Assembly: GCA_002240395.1 (NCBI GenBank)
Contig: CP016836.1
Location: 1,153,001 to 1,217,000, forward strand
DNA length: 64,000 bases
From: Xanthomonas citri pv. mangiferaeindicae
GTDB taxonomy: Bacteria > Pseudomonadota > Gammaproteobacteria > Xanthomonadales > Xanthomonadaceae
Direction: 5' to 3'
Notes under the pieces: generated by a model
What the model was told of the DNA's origin: nothing
Databases searched by the model: none
What the model saw: the letters and a program-made list of their open reading frames with translations, nothing else
Translations under genes and position numbers: made by a program
Part shown: positions 17,321 to 25,659 of the stretch, piece by piece
Position numbering within the stretch: position 1 is the first letter of the stretch
Layout: every line of letters begins with the position of its first letter

Positions 17321-19561
17321 TCAGGCCTTGTCAGCCTTGTACTCGTAGTAGCCGTAGCTGTAGTAGCCCGTGGCGCGCTTCTCGACTGCGTTGAAGATCA
17401 CGCCCTTGACCTGCACGCCGTTCTGCTCGAAGCGCTTCTTGGTCAGCAGGATCTCCTTGGGCTGGTTCACGCCGAAGCGCGTCACCAGCAGGCTCGAGCC
17501 GGCATGGCGGGCGATCAGCGCGGCGTCGGTGACGGCCAGGATCGGCGGGGTATCGACGATGACCAGGTCGTACTGCGTCGACAACGCTTCCAGCAACTGG
17601 CCAAAGCGCGGATGCATCAGCAGTTCCGACGGGTTCGGCGGAATATCGCCGCGCACCATGTAGTGCATGTTCTCCACGCCATCCGCCGCGCGGATCGCAT
17701 CGGCCGCCTCGAGCTTGCCGCCGAGGACATCGGACAGACCGCCGGTTTGCGTGACGCCCAGCACCTTGTGCAGGGTGCCCTTGCGCATGTCCGCGTCGAT
17801 CACCAGCACGCGCTGACCGGCCTGGGCGATCACCGCAGCCAGGTTCGCCGAGACGAAGGTCTTGCCCACTGCCGGGCGCGGACCCGAGATCGCCAGGATG
17901 TTGTTCTTGGCCTCGAGCATCGCGAAATGCAGGCTGGTGCGCAGGCTGCGGATCGCTTCGATCGCCAGGTCCGCGGGCGCGTTGACCGCGAGCAGGTGCT
18001 GGCGCTTGTCGAACCCCGGGTCCCGGCGCACGCGCCCCTTGCGGTTGCGCAGCCGATCCATGATCAGCAGATCGCGCGACTCGCTGAGCGGGATGGAGGC
18101 GTAGACCGGCAGCCCGAGTTCCTCGATCTGCGCGGGATCCTCGATGCCGGCGTGCAACGCACGCTGCAGGAACACCAGGCCCACGGCGAGGAAACCGCCC
18201 AGCAACGTGCCGATCAGCACGATCAACGGCTTGCGCGGCTTCACCGGCCGCTGCGTGTCGACAACCGCGGGATCCACGATCCGCACATTGCCCACGGTGC
18301 CGGCACGCGCGACATCGAGCTGCTGCGCCTGGTTCAGCAGGCCGGTGTAGAGCTCGTTGCTGACCTGCAGGTCGCGGGTCAGCGTCAGCAGTTCCTGCTG
18401 GGTGTCGGGCAACTCGCCGACCTGCTTCTGGAAGCCGGCCTTGCGTGCTTCCAACTCGCCGATCTGCTTGAGCAGCGCGCGGTAGGCCGGGTGCTCGCGC
18501 GTGAAGCTGCGATCCATCTCAGCCTGTTGCAGGCGCAGTTGCTGGATGCTCGTCTCGACCGCCACTTCCTGCTGCAGCAACCCTTGGGTCTGCATCGTGA
18601 TGTCGACCGAGTTCGCGCGGGTCTGGTACTCGTTCATCGCCTTTTGCGCTGCCTCCACCTGGAGACGCACGGTCGGCAACTGTTCGCGCACGAACTCCAG
18701 CTGCGCACCGGCTTCAGCCGAGTTGCGCTCGACGTTCTGGCGCACGTAGGCCGACGCGACCGCCTGCAGGAAGGTCTCGGCGAACTGCGCATCGGGATGC
18801 TCGAACGACAGCTGCAAGATGCCGGACTCACGCCCTTGCTCGGAGGCTTTGACGTCCTGTTGGTAGCCCGACACGACATCGAGGCGGCGCAGTTTAGTGA
18901 CCTCGAACCGCGTGCCTGGATTAGCGCGCAGTACTGCCACCTGCAGCCTGACGCCGCTGCCTTCGGCATCGGTGCCGACCGTGCCTTCGAGCAACAACTG
19001 GTCATCCGGCCCGAACAGGCTAAAACGCGAGGCGTCGTCGCCCACGCGCAGCGTCAGCGGCTGGTTCTCCCACATCGACGGCACCGTCATGCCGACGATC
19101 TCGACGTGCTCGCCGCCCCAGCCATAACGCGACAGCCCGAACCACGGCGAGGCCACCGCATCAGGCGTCTCGGGCGAAAAACGGCGCGCGAGGAAACCGC
19201 CGATCAACGGGAAGCGCGCCGGCTCGATGACCACATCGGCATGCGTGCTGTCGACTGCGTCGCCGATGACCGTGCGCGAGGTGATCAGCGCGACTTCTGT
19301 CGTCGCTGCCGCCGACGTGACGCCACCACCCAGCGACGACAGATCCGGCAGGCCAGGAATGCTGGGCGCCTTCGATTCCACCTGCACCATCGCGCGCGCT
19401 TGGTAGATCGGCGTTGCCAACAGCGCGTAGGCCACGCTGACCACGAAGAACGCCGCAGTAATGCCGATGATCCACCACTTGCGATCGATCAGTGCACCAA
19501 CGATCTCGCGCAGGTCGATCTCGTCGTCGTCCTTGGCGGACACTCCTGTTTCCTTGCTCAT
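17321..19561 (-). CDS. wzc: polysaccharide co-polymerase and tyrosine autokinase (Wzc/Etk type)
   Basis: 746 residues. Controls chain length and export of a surface polysaccharide. N-terminal Wzz domain with TM1 near 29-50 (WWIIGITAAFFVVSVAYALL), a periplasmic coiled-coil region (about 270-400), TM2 near 443-463 (LIVLIGTLLGGFLAVGLVFL), then the cytoplasmic BY-kinase: Walker A GPRPAVGKT near 560, Walker A' VLVIDADMRKG, Walker B LVIVDTPP near 667. The C-terminus ends in a tyrosine cluster (YYSYGYYEYKADKA) that would be autophosphorylated. The usual S/G before the A motif is replaced by a Pro-rich GPRPAVGKT, still with Lys-Thr. The phosphatase gene lies 75 bases upstream on the same strand, as in etp-etk. 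Confidence 0.94.
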   Translation of the reverse strand: MSKETGVSAKDDDEIDLREIVGALIDRKWWIIGITAAFFVVSVAYALLATPIYQARAMVQVESKAPSIPGLPDLSSLGGGVTSAAATTEVALITSRTVIGDAVDSTHADVVIEPARFPLIGGFLARRFSPETPDAVASPWFGLSRYGWGGEHVEIVGMTVPSMWENQPLTLRVGDDASRFSLFGPDDQLLLEGTVGTDAEGSGVRLQVAVLRANPGTRFEVTKLRRLDVVSGYQQDVKASEQGRESGILQLSFEHPDAQFAETFLQAVASAYVRQNVERNSAEAGAQLEFVREQLPTVRLQVEAAQKAMNEYQTRANSVDITMQTQGLLQQEVAVETSIQQLRLQQAEMDRSFTREHPAYRALLKQIGELEARKAGFQKQVGELPDTQQELLTLTRDLQVSNELYTGLLNQAQQLDVARAGTVGNVRIVDPAVVDTQRPVKPRKPLIVLIGTLLGGFLAVGLVFLQRALHAGIEDPAQIEELGLPVYASIPLSESRDLLIMDRLRNRKGRVRRDPGFDKRQHLLAVNAPADLAIEAIRSLRTSLHFAMLEAKNNILAISGPRPAVGKTFVSANLAAVIAQAGQRVLVIDADMRKGTLHKVLGVTQTGGLSDVLGGKLEAADAIRAADGVENMHYMVRGDIPPNPSELLMHPRFGQLLEALSTQYDLVIVDTPPILAVTDAALIARHAGSSLLVTRFGVNQPKEILLTKKRFEQNGVQVKGVIFNAVEKRATGYYSYGYYEYKADKA

Positions 19562-19636
19562 GCAGTGGCTCTGGTCTTCAGTAGATTGGGCGCGATGCGC
19601 GGGGAATGTGGATGACGGCCCTGAGGGCCGATGGAG

Positions 19637-20074
19637 CTAGCGGAGATAGCGCTGCCAGGCCGCGACAGACTCGTCGACCAGGCCCAGCACATGCTCGAAC
19701 GCCGGACGCTGTTGTCGATAGGGGTCAGGAATCTCACGTTCGCCGATCCACTTGCCCAGCAGCATCACCTTGCCGCTGGCCTGCGGTACCTCACGGGCGA
19801 TCCGCGCCTGATGCGCACGCTCCATCACCAGCACCAGATCGGCATCGGCCAGCAGCGACGGGGTCAGCTGGCGCGCACGATGCTGGTCGGTATTGAGGCC
19901 CCGCTCCTGTAACAGTAGACCCGCCGTCGGGTCGATCGGACGGTCGACCAGCGCCTGGAGCCCGGCCGACGAGACGGCGACACCGGAGGTCCCGAGCACC
20001 GATCGCAACACGATCTCCGCGGTTGGGCTACGGCAGATGTTGCCGATGCACACGAACAGGACCTTCCGAAACAC
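19637..20074 (-). CDS. wzb: low-molecular-weight protein tyrosine phosphatase (Wzb/Etp type)
   Basis: 145 residues. Expected to dephosphorylate the neighbouring tyrosine kinase. The P-loop CIGNICRS begins at about residue 9 (C-x5-R-S), and the general acid Asp is in DPYRQQRPAFEHV near the C-terminus. I chose GTG 20074 (VFRKVLFVC) because GGAG sits nine bases upstream; a second GTG at 20089 would add five residues. No ATG lies close by; the open frame upstream to 20662 runs under another gene and is not real. First gene of the leftward etp-etk pair, divergent from the YjbE-like gene. Confidence 0.92.
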   Translation of the reverse strand: MFRKVLFVCIGNICRSPTAEIVLRSVLGTSGVAVSSAGLQALVDRPIDPTAGLLLQERGLNTDQHRARQLTPSLLADADLVLVMERAHQARIAREVPQASGKVMLLGKWIGEREIPDPYRQQRPAFEHVLGLVDESVAAWQRYLR

Positions 20075-20214
20075 CTGGACGTACTCCACTCCCGGACGCC
20101 GCCGGGGGCGGACACAAGCGCGTAGTCTAGCAAGCTCACTCTTCGTGAGCCGTGATAACGCATTCAGCCTTGTGGAAAGGGCCTCACGAAGCCGTCCACT
20201 GGCTGGGATTCGCC

Positions 20215-20242
20215 TTGACATGAACGGTTCACGACCTATAGC
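20215..20242 (+). promoter_or_regulatory. sigma70-type promoter for the YjbE-like gene
   Basis: TTGACA (20215-20220), a 16-base spacer, then TATAGC (20237-20242), about 50 bases before the ATG of the YjbE-like gene. It is the best -35 match seen in the window. It lies between the divergent wzb and yjbE-like genes. Confidence 0.65.
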
Positions 20243-20293
20243 CTCGCAACAGCCTGGACGCATACCGTCCTTCAACATGCTTGGAGCTCCCCC

Positions 20294-20632
20294 ATGAACA
20301 CGACCCTCCGCCTGATCGGCACCATCGCCTTGGCAGGCCTGTCCGGCATCGCTTTCGCCGCACCGCAGGCGCAGGGCACAAGCGACAACACTTCTAATTC
20401 GCCCGTCGAGAGCGGCGTCCCCGGCGGCACCGGTGGTGCGGTCGGTACGGGCCTGACCACGGGCGCAACGGTCGGCATCGTGGCCGGCGTGGTCGCACTG
20501 GCCGCGGTGGTGATGGACAACAACGGTGACAGCGAAGGCAACGTCGGTGACGGCGGCGGCGGCACGGGCACCGGCCCGGGCACGGGGACCGGCACTGGCG
20601 GCACCGGCACGACCGGCACCGGCACGAACTGA
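20294..20632 (+). CDS. YjbE/GfcA-like small secreted Gly/Thr-rich protein
   Basis: 112 residues from ATG 20294. A clear Sec signal peptide (MNTTLRLIGTIALAGLSGIA ending at FAAP) is followed by a short polar region, one hydrophobic stretch (ATVGIVAGVVALAAVVMD), then a Gly/Thr/Pro repeat tail built of GTG and TGT steps. That design and position, next to wza and yjbFGH homologues, match GfcA/YjbE of the group 4 capsule and colanic-like loci. Its function there is unclear. A strong terminator follows directly, so most transcripts may stop after this gene and only read-through or a second promoter would serve wza. Confidence 0.75.
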   Translation: MNTTLRLIGTIALAGLSGIAFAAPQAQGTSDNTSNSPVESGVPGGTGGAVGTGLTTGATVGIVAGVVALAAVVMDNNGDSEGNVGDGGGGTGTGPGTGTGTGGTGTTGTGTN

Positions 20633-20668
20633 CCGCTCGCCGGGCTCCAGCCCGCGGGACACCAGTCA

Positions 20669-20700
20669 CCCCGCCGGTCCAGGCCGGCGGGGTTTTTTTT
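20669..20700 (+). terminator. intrinsic terminator after the YjbE-like gene
   Basis: Perfect nine-base stem CCCCGCCGG / CCGGCGGGG with loop TCCAGG, then eight T. Textbook Rho-independent form. It lies between the YjbE-like gene and wza and could act as an attenuator. Confidence 0.88.
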
Positions 20701-20742
20701 ATGGGCAACAGGCGGTGACGCCGACCCAAGCCAGGAGATCCC

Positions 20743-21852
20743 GTGTTCATGCGTCCTTTGCTTCGTCCTCTTCTCGTCGCCGTCGCCGCGACATCGATGG
20801 CTGGCTGCATCTGGAGCCCCGGCCAGCACATGCGCAGCGGCACGGCCAATGACGCGGGATTTCGCACCGTCGGCAATGATCAGCTCGACCTGATCCCGAT
20901 CACACCGAAGCTGATTGCGATGGAGCGCGCGACCCAGCAACCTGGCGGCATGCTGCCGACGGCGCTGACCGAGTACCGGCCGCCGGCCTACGCCATCGGC
21001 GTTGGTGACGTGCTCTACATTACCGTCTGGGACCACCCCGAACTGACCGTGCCCGCTGGCGCGCAACAGCAGCTCAATGCCGCTGGCCGCCATGTGCAGA
21101 CCGACGGCACGCTGTTCTATCCCTACATCGGCAAGATCCAGGCTGCCGGCCGTACGCCGGGTGAGTTGCGCGCCGATATCGCCGGCAAGCTGGCGCGCTA
21201 TATCGAATCGCCGCAGGTCGACGTCTCGGTGCTGAGCTACGGCAGTCAGCGCGCCTGGGTCACCGGTGCAACCGCCAATTCCACGGCCGTCCCGCTGACC
21301 ATGGCGCCCATGACGCTCAACGATGCGATCAGCCAGGCCGGTATCAACCCGACGGTCGCCGATCTTTCCGGCGTGCGCCTGACCCGCGACGGCATCAGCT
21401 ACACCATCGACCTGGATCGCCAGTCGGGCGAGGCGATCTACCTCAAGCCCGAGGATCACCTCTACATTCCGTTCCTCGACGACAAGGAAGTCTTCGTCGT
21501 TGGCGAAGTCATGCAGCCGGGCGCTCAGAACTTCCGCACCGGCACCATCAGCCTGAGCCAGGCGCTGGGCCGTGCACGCGGCCTCATGCAGACCACGTCC
21601 AATGGCAATGCGGTCTATGTGATCCGCGGCGCGCGTGGTCTCGAGGCCGACACACCACCGTCGGTGGTCTACCAGCTCGAGGCGAAGTCGCCGGCCGCAT
21701 TCGCCGTGGCCAGCCAGTTCCAGCTGCAGCCTGGAGACGTGGTGTTTGTCGGTGCCGCCGGCATCACTCGCTGGAATCGCTTCGTGGGGCAGCTCCTGCC
21801 GTTCTCCGGCATCATCAGCAACGCCGCCCGCACCAGTAGCGATCTCGAGTGA
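20743..21852 (+). CDS. wza: outer-membrane polysaccharide export lipoprotein
   Basis: 369 residues. Forms the outer-membrane export channel for the polysaccharide. GTG 20743 has AGGAG six bases upstream, which favours it over ATG 20749. Signal peptide with lipobox MAGC (Cys about 22), PES domain with IGVGDVLYITVWDHPEL, SLBB-type domains with GQAWVTG-like QRAWVTGATANS and EVFVVGEVMQPGAQNF, and a C-terminal amphipathic segment NRFVGQLLPFSGIISNAART that fits the alpha-helical barrel through the outer membrane. First gene of a tight group with yjbF, yjbG and yjbH homologues (10 bases or overlapping). Confidence 0.93.
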   Translation: MFMRPLLRPLLVAVAATSMAGCIWSPGQHMRSGTANDAGFRTVGNDQLDLIPITPKLIAMERATQQPGGMLPTALTEYRPPAYAIGVGDVLYITVWDHPELTVPAGAQQQLNAAGRHVQTDGTLFYPYIGKIQAAGRTPGELRADIAGKLARYIESPQVDVSVLSYGSQRAWVTGATANSTAVPLTMAPMTLNDAISQAGINPTVADLSGVRLTRDGISYTIDLDRQSGEAIYLKPEDHLYIPFLDDKEVFVVGEVMQPGAQNFRTGTISLSQALGRARGLMQTTSNGNAVYVIRGARGLEADTPPSVVYQLEAKSPAAFAVASQFQLQPGDVVFVGAAGITRWNRFVGQLLPFSGIISNAARTSSDLE

Positions 21853-21862
21853 CGTCCGCGCA

Positions 21863-22543
21863 ATGACGGAGCTCCGCACCGAACGCCGACGGCATGGGCG
21901 GGCGACGCCGATTGCCCTCGGCGCGCTTCTGGTCATGTTGACCGGCTGCAACGGCATGACCCGCAGTGGCGTGGATGCGGTCCGCCTCGCGGTCTTCCGC
22001 CCCTCGATCGAGGTCACGCCCGAGCGCGTGGCCGCCAATCCCTATGCCCAGGTGCTGGTGGAAGGCGACGGCTTCCAAGCGCTGATGGTGCTGGGCAACG
22101 ACGATGCCGGCCTGACCTCCTGGTACAGCCCCGACCGCAGGATCGTCTTCCTGCGTGACGGCCTGCTGGTCGGTACCGCAGGCCTGCCGGAGGACGCGAT
22201 CGACATCCACCTCGAAGGCGACAGTCCTTTCACGCGTTTGCACCTACTGCAGGGGACATCCCGCACGCTACGTCGCTACGACTGGATGCCTGGCCACCGT
22301 TACGGCGTGCGGGTCGAGGGCGAACTGCAACGCATCGGCACCGAGCAGGTGGAGATCCTGGGCCGTCCCCGCACCCTGGTCCGGTTCGACGAACGGCTGC
22401 GCGGACCCGGCATCGATGCGACCAACAGCTACTGGGCCGAGCCTGATACCGGATTCATTCTCAAGAGCCGGCAACTTCTGGCACCGGGCAGAAGCCTCGA
22501 TCTCGTCCAGCTCAAGCCGTATCGCCACGGAAGCGCACGATGA
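21863..22543 (+). CDS. yjbF: YjbF/GfcB-like lipoprotein
   Basis: 226 residues from ATG 21863. Hydrophobic N-terminus with lipobox (MLTGC in IALGALLVMLTGCNG) and a beta-rich domain containing ALMVLGNDDAGLTSWYSPD, RIVFLRDGLLVGTAGLP and YWAEPDTGFILKSRQLLAPG. These are hallmarks of the YjbF/GfcB family of capsule and exopolysaccharide lipoproteins, thought to act in the periplasm with YjbG and YjbH. Ten bases separate it from wza; its stop overlaps the start of the next gene by four bases, so they are translated together. Confidence 0.87.
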   Translation: MTELRTERRRHGRATPIALGALLVMLTGCNGMTRSGVDAVRLAVFRPSIEVTPERVAANPYAQVLVEGDGFQALMVLGNDDAGLTSWYSPDRRIVFLRDGLLVGTAGLPEDAIDIHLEGDSPFTRLHLLQGTSRTLRRYDWMPGHRYGVRVEGELQRIGTEQVEILGRPRTLVRFDERLRGPGIDATNSYWAEPDTGFILKSRQLLAPGRSLDLVQLKPYRHGSAR

Positions 22544-23337
22544 TGTCCCGATTCCTCGGCTGCGCGCTGCTGCTCGCCGCCGCCAGCGCTGCTGCCCAGT
22601 CTCCGGCACAGGTCCATGTCAGCGTCGAAGGTGCGGTTCGTCGCCCTGCGACCTACGCGCTGTCAGGCGATGCCCGACTATCCGATCCCATCCTCGCAGC
22701 CATGCCGACGAGCGAGGCCTACACGACCGGCGCCGCCCTGCTTCGACGCCAGGCGATCGCGCCCCAGACGCGTCTTCGCGCGGGGCTCGAGCATAGCCTG
22801 CAGGCCCTCCGGACCGCCGAGAACACACCGCCCGCAGTGGCCGAGACGGCGGCACGCCTGGAGGCTTGGCTGACCACAATGCCCGTCACCGGACGCATTC
22901 CGACGACGCAACTCGACGGGCGCAGGCTCGAGGCCGCCGCGGAGGCCAATCTGCCGGTCCGTGACGGTGATCGCCTCGTCTATCCGCTGCGCCCCGATAC
23001 GATCTCCGTCGTCGGCGCCGTCGAAGCGCCATGCCGCCTGCCGCATGTGGCGCTCCGCGAGGCCGCCGACTACCTGCGTCAGTGCCCGCCCCAAGGCGCG
23101 GACGCCGACCTGCTGTACGTCATCCAGCCCGACGGTCATGTCGCCCAGATCGGGATCGCGGCCTGGAATCGCAGCCCCGCACAGGCACTCGCGCCTGGCG
23201 CGGTGCTGTATGTCCCGCTGCCCGAGCGCGCCCTGCGGCGCATCGATCCCGATTTCAACCGCGAGTTCGCCCAGTTCCTGGCGACCCAGCCGATCGCACT
23301 GCCCGGTTCGCCTCGGGTGCAGGACACCGCCCGATGA
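22540..23337 (+). CDS. yjbG: YjbG/GfcC-like capsule biosynthesis protein
   Basis: 265 residues from ATG 22540, overlapping the yjbF homologue by four bases. Signal peptide (MMSRFLGCALLLAAASAAAQ) then a soluble periplasmic protein with SLBB-like strands (VHVSVEGAVRRPATYALSG) and the typical late part RPDTISVVGAVEAPCRL...LREAADYLRQCP. Ends with a helix DPDFNREFAQFLATQPIAL. GfcC-type proteins are periplasmic and probably contact the export machinery; the exact step is not known. Confidence 0.85.
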   Translation: MMSRFLGCALLLAAASAAAQSPAQVHVSVEGAVRRPATYALSGDARLSDPILAAMPTSEAYTTGAALLRRQAIAPQTRLRAGLEHSLQALRTAENTPPAVAETAARLEAWLTTMPVTGRIPTTQLDGRRLEAAAEANLPVRDGDRLVYPLRPDTISVVGAVEAPCRLPHVALREAADYLRQCPPQGADADLLYVIQPDGHVAQIGIAAWNRSPAQALAPGAVLYVPLPERALRRIDPDFNREFAQFLATQPIALPGSPRVQDTAR

Positions 23338-25481
23338 TCCGACGTACCGCCTTCCCCCAGTTCCCGCTGGGCCTGCTGGCCCTGGCGATCGCCGGCAGCC
23401 TGCACGCGCAGGAAACGGCGCACGACCTGGTCACCCAGAGCGATTGGGGCGGCGCCGGCCTGCTGCAGACACCGACCGCGCGCATGGAGCCAGAGGGGCA
23501 AGTCAGCCTGTCTACCAGCTACACCTCGCCCTATGCGCGGCACAACCTGTCGCTGCAGCCCTTCCCGTGGCTCGAGGGCACATTCCGCTACGTCGGCCTG
23601 CGCAACCAGCGCTACGGCCCACCAAGCCTGAGCGGCGACCAAAGCCTGAAGGACAAGTCGATCGACGTGAAGCTGCGGCTCTGGCAGGAGAGCCGCTGGC
23701 TGCCCGAAATCGCGCTCGGCATGCGCGACATCGGCGGTACCGGCCTGTTCTCGGGTGAGTACCTGGTCGCCAACAAGCGCTTCGGCACCATCGACGCCAG
23801 TCTCGGCCTGGCGACGGGCTACCTTGGCAACCGGGGCGATATCGCCAACCCCTTGCGGTTGATCGACTCCGGCTTCGAGACGCGCCCCGGCGGCCGCGGC
23901 CCAACCCAGCTCAATACCAACGCGATGTTCCGCGGACCCATCGGGGTGTTCGGCGGCATCACCTGGCAGACGCCGCTCGAGCAGTTGCTGGTGAAGGTGG
24001 AGCTGGACGGCAACGACTACAAGACCGAGCCCCGGGGCACGCGGCTGGACCAGCGCTCGCCGATCAATGTCGGGCTGGTCTATCGACCCACGCCGAACCT
24101 GGAGCTGACCGCCGGACTGGAACGCGGCGACACGCCGGTGTTCAGCCTGGCTTTTGTCGGCAATCTCAAGACCGCACGCAGCAATGCGCCGATCCTCGAT
24201 ACGCCCGCACCGGCCTTGCGCCGGCATGGCACCGGAGAGGACAGTGCTGCCACGGACGCACCGGCGTATCGGCCCGACACGGACTGGGCCGCGGTCTCGG
24301 CCGATCTGCAGCGAGACGCAGGCATCGCCGTATCGAGAATCACCAGGCGCGATGGCGAACTCATCGTCCACGGCAGCCAGACCCGCTACTTCTACCCTGC
24401 CCAGGGCGTCGGCCGCGGCACGCGGGTGCTGGACAATGCGGCGGACGACGACATCGGCTGGTTCACGTTCGCGCATGAGCGCGTAGGCATGCCGATCGCG
24501 GAGATCAGCGTCGAACGCGATGCATTCGCCCACTACGTCGACCGCCGGATCGACCTTGCAGCAATGGCGCGCAAGGTCGAACTTTCGCCCCCAGCGCAGC
24601 AGCGCCGCGACGAGCTTTATCGTGCGCCGTTCGACCGGCTGCGCGGCAGTGTTGGCCCCGGCTACAAGCAAGTGCTCGGCGGCCCGGACGGCTTCATCCT
24701 CTACCAGCTCACCGCCGACTTCGGCGCCAGCTATTGGTTCAACCGCAGCACCTGGCTCACCGGCGCTGTCAGTGTGGATATCGCCAACAACTTCGACAAG
24801 TTCCGCTACGACGCGCCCAGCCGCCTGCCGCGCGTGCGCACGTGGCAGCGCCAGTTCCTGACGACCTCCAAGGTCACGGTGCCCAACCTGCAGTTGACCA
24901 CGGCGCACCAGTTGGGCCGTGACTGGTATGGCATGGCCTACGCGGGCTACCTGGAATACATGTACGGCGGCGCCGGGGGCGAGGTGCTCTATCGCCCATT
25001 CGGCGAGCGCTGGGCGCTGGGCATGGACCTGAACCAGGTCCGCCAGCGCGACTTCGACCAGCACGCGGGGTTCCGCGATTACGAGGTCACCACCGGCCAT
25101 GTCACCGGCTACTACACCTTCGGGCGCCAGCAGCGGGTGCAGGTCAACGTCAGCGCTGGCCGCTATCTGGCTGGCGACATCGGCGGTACGGTCAATGTCG
25201 CCCGACGTTTCGACAACGGCGTGACCATGGGCGCCTATGCCACCAAGACCAACGTCTCGTCACGTGACTTCGGGGAAGGCGACTTCGACAAGGGCATCTA
25301 CTTCTCCCTGCCGATGGATTTCTTGCTACCCAGACCCACGCGAGCGCGCGCCGAGATCCTCTGGCAGCCGCTGACCCGCGATGGCGGCGCGCGACTGGGC
25401 CGGCGCTACAACCTGTACAACCTGACCAGCGAACGCGACGCCGACGCATTGTTCGACAACCTGGACTGGATCGACCGCTGA
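23334..25481 (+). CDS. yjbH: YjbH/GfcD-like outer-membrane beta-barrel
   Basis: 715 residues from ATG 23334 (overlap ATGA with the yjbG homologue). Signal peptide MIRRTAFPQFPLGLLALAIA with cleavage near LHAQ; then GGAGLLQTPTARM, the YjbH-family start, and many alternating amphipathic strands ending LRNLYNLTSERDADALFDNLDW. YjbH/GfcD are predicted to be large outer-membrane barrels acting in secretion of the polysaccharide. A longer frame upstream to 23031 runs under yjbG and is not real. Last gene of the wza-yjbFGH unit; 178 bases precede the next operon. Confidence 0.9.
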   Translation: MIRRTAFPQFPLGLLALAIAGSLHAQETAHDLVTQSDWGGAGLLQTPTARMEPEGQVSLSTSYTSPYARHNLSLQPFPWLEGTFRYVGLRNQRYGPPSLSGDQSLKDKSIDVKLRLWQESRWLPEIALGMRDIGGTGLFSGEYLVANKRFGTIDASLGLATGYLGNRGDIANPLRLIDSGFETRPGGRGPTQLNTNAMFRGPIGVFGGITWQTPLEQLLVKVELDGNDYKTEPRGTRLDQRSPINVGLVYRPTPNLELTAGLERGDTPVFSLAFVGNLKTARSNAPILDTPAPALRRHGTGEDSAATDAPAYRPDTDWAAVSADLQRDAGIAVSRITRRDGELIVHGSQTRYFYPAQGVGRGTRVLDNAADDDIGWFTFAHERVGMPIAEISVERDAFAHYVDRRIDLAAMARKVELSPPAQQRRDELYRAPFDRLRGSVGPGYKQVLGGPDGFILYQLTADFGASYWFNRSTWLTGAVSVDIANNFDKFRYDAPSRLPRVRTWQRQFLTTSKVTVPNLQLTTAHQLGRDWYGMAYAGYLEYMYGGAGGEVLYRPFGERWALGMDLNQVRQRDFDQHAGFRDYEVTTGHVTGYYTFGRQQRVQVNVSAGRYLAGDIGGTVNVARRFDNGVTMGAYATKTNVSSRDFGEGDFDKGIYFSLPMDFLLPRPTRARAEILWQPLTRDGGARLGRRYNLYNLTSERDADALFDNLDWIDR

Positions 25482-25659
25482 CTTGGCGGTTCAGGTTGCA
25501 AGGCTGAGTAACCGCATGGGGCAGTTCCTGCCCCTGCGCGACACATTCAGGTCTCACTTTTTCTCACGATGCGGCCCGGAGGGCGCATAATTCGCTATTC
25601 AGTCGGCGAAATGATCGCGTTCGTGGCCGCCGACGCCTACTGTCACGAGGAATGTTCTG
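25482..25659. other. intergenic gap before the sugar-synthesis operon
   Basis: Holds a small hairpin GGGGCA-GTTCC-TGCCCC (about 25516-25532) with no T run, so at most a weak terminator, and a CATAAT box at 25586-25591 as a possible -10 without a good -35. No JUMPstart/ops element (GGCGGTAG) was found. Confidence 0.4.

Noticed and set aside
23136..25100. Minus-strand 654-codon frame under the yjbH homologue
   Set aside because: Opposite strand of a gene with signal peptide and YjbH motifs; no own features.
25516..25532. Hairpin GGGGCA-GTTCC-TGCCCC as a terminator after the yjbH homologue
   Set aside because: Six-base stem with no T run; too weak to call.
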